Of a stretch of 9,651 nucleotides of DNA, positions 6,710-9,651 are shown piece by piece (within the stretch, counting starts at the first letter, position 1; each line of letters begins with the position of its first letter). Source of the stretch: Nitrospiria bacterium (GTDB taxonomy: Bacteria > Nitrospirota > Nitrospiria > Nitrospirales > UBA8639); contig JAUIKP010000087.1 of NCBI GenBank assembly GCA_030430725.1, positions 1 through 9,651 on the forward strand, given 5' to 3'. Position numbers and translations under genes: made by a program. The notes beneath the pieces were generated by a model. That model was not told where the DNA came from. It searched no databases and saw nothing but the letters and a program-made list of their open reading frames with translations.

Positions 6710-7429
6710 ATGAAAGCCATAATCTTAAGTGCTGGACAGGGAAAACGGTTACTCCCGCATACGGCCGATAAACCTAAATGTACCGTTCCTGTCAATGGAC
6801 AACCCATTGTGAAATGGCAAGTTCAAGCACTCCTTCGCGCAGGAATCGATTCCATTCACATTGTGGTCGGGTTCGGGGCGGAAAAGGTTGAAGCTCTTCT
6901 GACCGACGACATTGCTTCTGGCTCTGTCCGCACCATCTATAATCCATTTTTTGCGATGGCCGATAATTTGATGAGCTGTTGGGCGGCTCGGAACGAAATG
7001 AGCCAGGATTTTCTATTAGTAAATGGGGATACCCTTTTTGAACCAGCCGTTCTTGATGGTCTGCTGCAAGCTCCCTCAACTCCCATCACCCTAGTGACCG
7101 ATGAGAAAATTCACTACGATGCTGACGACATGAAAATCATCGTCCGTGGCACACAATTGGATCGAATTGGCAAAACCCTGCCCATCGAGCACGTGAACGG
7201 CGAGTCCATCGGCATGGTTCGATTTCAGGGCAATGGACCTAAAATTTTCCTTTCAACATTAGACCAACGAATTCGCAAACCGGAGGCGCTCAAGCAATGG
7301 TACCTATCACTCATTGATGAATTAGCCCAACAGGGTCATGTGTCGACCTTTTGCATCAAAGGGTTGAAGTGGGCTGAAATCGACAATCCTTCTGATTTAG
7401 AACAAGCTGAGCGTTTGTTCAAAAATTAG
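6710..7429 (+). CDS. Phosphocholine/inositol-phosphate-type cytidylyltransferase (LicC-like sugar-nucleotidyltransferase fold)
   Basis: Members activate a phosphorylated alcohol with CTP to give a CDP-alcohol such as CDP-choline or CDP-inositol, releasing pyrophosphate. From the ATG at 6710 the protein has 239 residues, a complete single domain. Seen: AGQGKRL (8-14, nucleotide loop), KPK (21-23, catalytic lysine), NPFFAMADNLMSCWAAR (78-94), LLVNGD (102-107, metal-binding Asp), the DADDMKI block (137-143), GESIGM (164-169) and WAEIDNPSDL (221-230, second metal-site Asp). These fit the family annotated as phosphocholine cytidylyltransferase or IPCT domain. It is transcribed away from lptF. An intact cytidylyltransferase next to a CDP-alcohol phosphotransferase whose own nucleotidyltransferase domain looks degenerate suggests the two act in series. 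The phospho-alcohol cannot be decided: choline phosphate, inositol 1-phosphate and glycerol or glycerate derivatives are all possible. No choline kinase or inositol-phosphate synthase gene lies in the window. Confidence 0.85.
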   Translation: MKAIILSAGQGKRLLPHTADKPKCTVPVNGQPIVKWQVQALLRAGIDSIHIVVGFGAEKVEALLTDDIASGSVRTIYNPFFAMADNLMSCWAARNEMSQDFLLVNGDTLFEPAVLDGLLQAPSTPITLVTDEKIHYDADDMKIIVRGTQLDRIGKTLPIEHVNGESIGMVRFQGNGPKIFLSTLDQRIRKPEALKQWYLSLIDELAQQGHVSTFCIKGLKWAEIDNPSDLEQAERLFKN

Positions 7430-7456
7430 CAATCGCGAACGACTCTTCTATTCATT

Positions 7457-7488
7457 TTTCGCCCTAGCTGATTGGTGCGAAATTCTGT
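7457..7488 (+). terminator. Possible terminator between convergent genes
   Basis: TTTCGC (7457-7462) pairs with GCGAAA (7477-7482), extendable inward by a CC/GG pair with one bulged base. A weak T-containing tail, TTCTGTT, follows. It lies 27 bases after the cytidylyltransferase stop, in the 99-base gap between convergent genes. The T tract is poor. Confidence 0.3.
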
Positions 7489-7528
7489 TCCGCCATCACC
7501 TGCAGAAGAAAGATACAGTCATTCCCTC

Positions 7529-8338
7529 CTAGGAGGCTTCTTCTCGTTTCGCCAAGATTTTTTCCGCTAAAGCAAGGTCTTCAGGAGTATCCACATCGAT
7601 GGCCGCTTCAGGAAACGGAAGCAACACTTCTTGCACATGAAGATCGAGCTTTCGGCCCAGCAGACTCAGGGCTTCTGCAAGGGATAACCAACCAAGCACA
7701 TAGCGGACCAGGGCCAGCCCCCCAAGCGTTCGAATCAAACGAAGGGGATGCTTGCGCTCACGTTCTATCCGGCTCCAAAATTCCACCATTCGCTTAGCTT
7801 TTGGCGTACAGAGTACAAATAAATTACATCCACAGAACCCTCCGCCGGTCAGTCGAGTGACCGTTCGTTTTGATTGTGGATAGGACGCCACAACCAAGGA
7901 ATACGGCACCAGGGCTACCGCCACATCCATCTGCTTTTCCTGAGCTTCACGCAGAAAATAATTAACCATCTCGGGTGTTAACAGAGCATGGTCCGCCGTC
8001 GTGACCAGGACAGGGAATTCCAGAGGATGTTCGTCTAGAAACCTCGCAACGCTGAGACTCGGCCCCTGACCAGGCTCCACCCACTGGACGGCTCCTGAGG
8101 CGATCACATCCCCTAAAAATGAATTATTTTTGACCGTTTCCCAGGAAGGCCCGCATACAATTCTTTTCCCCACCGCATCCGATTGGGCTAAGGTGTCTAA
8201 TACACGGGAGATCATCGGTTCTCCGCCAACCTGCGCCAGGACCTTATTGGATACTCCTGCCATCTGGGCAACTGGATCCCGACCGGTTCGGGCACCAGCT
8301 AATATCAGAGCCGTGAAAGATTGATGGTCAAGACCCAT
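7529..8338 (-). CDS. MobA-like NTP-transferase family protein (NTP_transf_3 type)
   Basis: The fold is that of MobA/CTP:phosphoalcohol nucleotidyltransferases, which join a nucleotide to a phosphorylated small molecule. Seen: ALILAGARTGRDPVAQMAG (10-28), a family variant of the nucleotide loop with an expanded segment compared with MobA's GGxSxRMG; SNKVLAQVGGEPMISRVL (30-47) with Lys32 in the catalytic-lysine position; VTTADHALLTPEMV (112-125) with metal-site Asp116; GGGFCGCNLFVL (165-176); and AIDVDTPEDLALAEK (246-260) with the second acidic site. The 269-residue length includes a helical insert (about 180-240) beyond MobA's size. MobA itself is unlikely because no molybdenum cofactor gene is near. 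The gene follows the GNAT-like gene after 27 bases and starts at ATG 8338 with AAGGG just upstream. A role in making an activated headgroup, alongside the cytidylyltransferase at 6710-7429, is inferred from context only. Confidence 0.8.
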   Translation of the reverse strand: MGLDHQSFTALILAGARTGRDPVAQMAGVSNKVLAQVGGEPMISRVLDTLAQSDAVGKRIVCGPSWETVKNNSFLGDVIASGAVQWVEPGQGPSLSVARFLDEHPLEFPVLVTTADHALLTPEMVNYFLREAQEKQMDVAVALVPYSLVVASYPQSKRTVTRLTGGGFCGCNLFVLCTPKAKRMVEFWSRIERERKHPLRLIRTLGGLALVRYVLGWLSLAEALSLLGRKLDLHVQEVLLPFPEAAIDVDTPEDLALAEKILAKREEAS

Positions 8339-8365
8339 ATGCCCTTACGAAACAGATATCTGCAA

Positions 8366-9523
8366 TCATTGGAGATGTTTTTCATAAATTCTATACGTCT
8401 TGTATGGTTCGGCTCCGAGGGATTCTAAAATGTGACGCATGCGTTTATTCTGTTCCAAAATCCAGGAGGTTTCGATCTGCTGGATATGTTTACGAAGCCC
8501 ACCCTCCCTCACAGCTTCAATCAACCCATAGGCCATCGCCGCCCCCATGGGACTGGATTGGAATCGTTTACGCACCCCCATCAAAGCAACCCGGGCCGAC
8601 TGGGGATAGGATACTTTCAACCGCCATAAGATTTTTAGCCACCCCCACGGGAGCAACCGCCCCTTCAGATCTCGAATGACCTCATGCATATTGGGAAAGG
8701 CAACCAGCATCGCCGCAGGCTCTCCATCAATTTCAGCGATTTGCACAAAATCATCTTCGACCAAAAGCTTAAGCTGCTGACCGATCTCGGCAAATTCTGC
8801 ATCGGTAAATGGAAGAAACCCCCAATTGTCTGACCAGGCCTCTTCAAAAATATCCTTGATAATTGCCAAATCCTCTTTCAAATGCTTCCGCCGTAACGGA
8901 CGAATGCGCATCGAGGTCTTCGCTTTCTTGAGAAACAGAGACACGCCAGGGGGAAAACTAAAATGTATTCCAATCCGATAGGCTAAAAGATCTTGGGCCT
9001 TTTCATAGGCATTTCGTTCAACCAATTGCGCGTAGTAAGGTCTGGCATGGCCCATCATAATCATAGGCGGTGAATCAAATCCATCGACCAACAAACCACA
9101 TTCCTGATTAATGGACAAATTAAACGGGCCCCGAACTTTTGTCATCCCATGAATCTGAAGCCAGGTTTCCGCCGTCTGGAACAGCGCCTGAAAGACATGG
9201 TCATCCTCCTCTGCTTCAAGCAAACCAAAAAACCCCGTCTTGGCCTGATACCTGCTGAGATGCAGGTCGTCAATCTGGGCGCAAATTCGTCCAACGGGTT
9301 CCTGCCCGCGATAGGCAAGCCAACATTGCCAACGAGCATGCTGAAAATAGGGATTTTTCGGGGAAAAGGTATGGAGTCTTTCGACTAATAAGGGCGGAAT
9401 CCAATGGGGATCGTCGTGGTACAATTTCCAGGGAAGGCGAATAAACGCTTTGAGGGTAGCACGGTCCGTGACCGGTTCAACCCGAATCAAAACGCCTTTC
9501 CCCAAGACACCTGATTTCTCCAC
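8366..9523 (-). CDS. GNAT-superfamily acyltransferase-like protein (YghO / bacterial ceramide synthase-related family)
   Basis: This family of about 370-390 residues contains a divergent GNAT fold and is often annotated as N-acetyltransferase or, misleadingly, dATP pyrophosphohydrolase. From memory of the literature, the Caulobacter ceramide synthase bCerS carries that same annotation. Most members, including E. coli YghO, have no proven function. Seen: FIRLPWKLYHDDPHWIPPL (27-45) with its conserved LPW-LY-DP-W-PP pattern, KTGFFGLLEAEED (95-107), and RGPFNLSINQECGLLVDGFD (131-150) with SPPMIMM after it, the strongest family block. There is no signal peptide or clear membrane helix. The start is GTG at 9523 without a good ribosome site. 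A TTG at 9490 (residue 12, LIRVEPV) has AAGG four bases upstream and fits the usual family start better. The gene is followed at 27 bases by the MobA-like gene. A lipid N-acyltransferase role is plausible beside a lipid kinase but unproven; no serine palmitoyltransferase is in the window. Confidence 0.82.
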   Translation of the reverse strand: MEKSGVLGKGVLIRVEPVTDRATLKAFIRLPWKLYHDDPHWIPPLLVERLHTFSPKNPYFQHARWQCWLAYRGQEPVGRICAQIDDLHLSRYQAKTGFFGLLEAEEDDHVFQALFQTAETWLQIHGMTKVRGPFNLSINQECGLLVDGFDSPPMIMMGHARPYYAQLVERNAYEKAQDLLAYRIGIHFSFPPGVSLFLKKAKTSMRIRPLRRKHLKEDLAIIKDIFEEAWSDNWGFLPFTDAEFAEIGQQLKLLVEDDFVQIAEIDGEPAAMLVAFPNMHEVIRDLKGRLLPWGWLKILWRLKVSYPQSARVALMGVRKRFQSSPMGAAMAYGLIEAVREGGLRKHIQQIETSWILEQNKRMRHILESLGAEPYKTYRIYEKHLQ

Positions 9524-9589
9524 CGGAAACAGAGAATGGGTCCTTGAAGGAGGAAGTGAGGGTCACTATTCTGAATGCCCATGGGCCTC

Positions 9590-9651
9590 TTATGGCCTCT
9601 GTTCGGATAGTTGGGCCACCCACGGGTAGTGTGATCGCTCCTGATCGGCAT
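9590..9651 (-). CDS. Possible C-terminal end of a further leftward gene (cut by window edge)
   Basis: On the minus strand, a frame open from the right edge reads ADQERSHYPWVAQLSEQRP and ends with TAA at 9590-9592, 66 bases before the GNAT gene's GTG. The composition looks protein-like, but 19 residues are too few to identify. A rightward frame from GTG 9556 (ATG at 9592) is also open to the edge, with AAGGAGG two bases before the GTG. Either, both or neither may be real. Confidence 0.22.
   Translation of the reverse strand, partial: ADQERSHYPWVAQLSEQRP

Noticed and set aside
7525..7536. Perfect 12-base palindrome CCTCCTAGGAGG spanning the stop codon of the MobA-like gene
   Set aside because: It has no loop, so it makes a poor RNA hairpin, and there is no T tract. 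On the leftward strand it also gives AGGAGG before an ATG, but that frame closes after eight codons. Most likely chance.
7529..8338. Molybdenum cofactor guanylyltransferase (MobA) identity
   Set aside because: The nucleotide-loop signature differs from MobA, the protein is longer with a helical insert, and no molybdopterin genes are nearby.
9584..9600. Direct repeat GGCCTCT-TAT-GGCCTCT next to the palindrome GCCCATGGGC
   Set aside because: It is too short and isolated to support an attachment site, an operator or a mobile-element end, and no integrase or transposase is present.

Overview
The window comes from a Gram-negative (diderm) bacterium of intermediate G+C. A canonical LptF/LptG permease pair implies an outer membrane carrying exported lipid or LPS. 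Protein style and gene mix recall Nitrospirota or neighbouring phyla, but this is an impression from reading and no marker gene is present to confirm it. I see no tRNA, rRNA, CRISPR array, transposase or phage gene. The content is chromosomal and centred on lipids.

Layout. A 5'-truncated long-chain polyprenyl diphosphate synthase gene runs rightward from the left edge to 664. It converges on a leftward block through a gene-free gap (665-893) containing several inverted repeats. The leftward block, in transcription order, is lptF (6650-5592), lptG (5504-4434), a possible 54-codon small ORF (4401-4237), a CDP-alcohol phosphotransferase with a degenerate nucleotidyltransferase-like N-terminus (4131-2926), a DAGK-type lipid kinase (2818-1853) and a Tam41-type CDP-diacylglycerol-synthase-like protein (1850-894). 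Divergent from lptF is a rightward phosphocholine/inositol-phosphate-type cytidylyltransferase gene (6710-7429). It converges on a second leftward pair: a GNAT-superfamily protein of the YghO / bacterial-ceramide-synthase-related type (9523-8366), followed by a MobA-like nucleotidyltransferase (8338-7529). The last 60 bases may hold the end of another leftward gene.

How the genes may work together. The lipid kinase would phosphorylate a lipid alcohol such as diacylglycerol or ceramide. The Tam41-like enzyme would activate the lipid phosphate with CTP. The cytidylyltransferase would make a CDP-activated small alcohol, and the CDP-alcohol phosphotransferase would join a CDP-activated moiety to an alcohol. 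LptF/LptG are inner-membrane permeases that extract amphipathic lipids for transport to the outer membrane. The simplest integrated reading is a locus for making, and possibly exporting, an unusual phospholipid or sphingolipid. The individual family calls are mostly firm. The shared pathway, its substrate and the link to export are inference from proximity.
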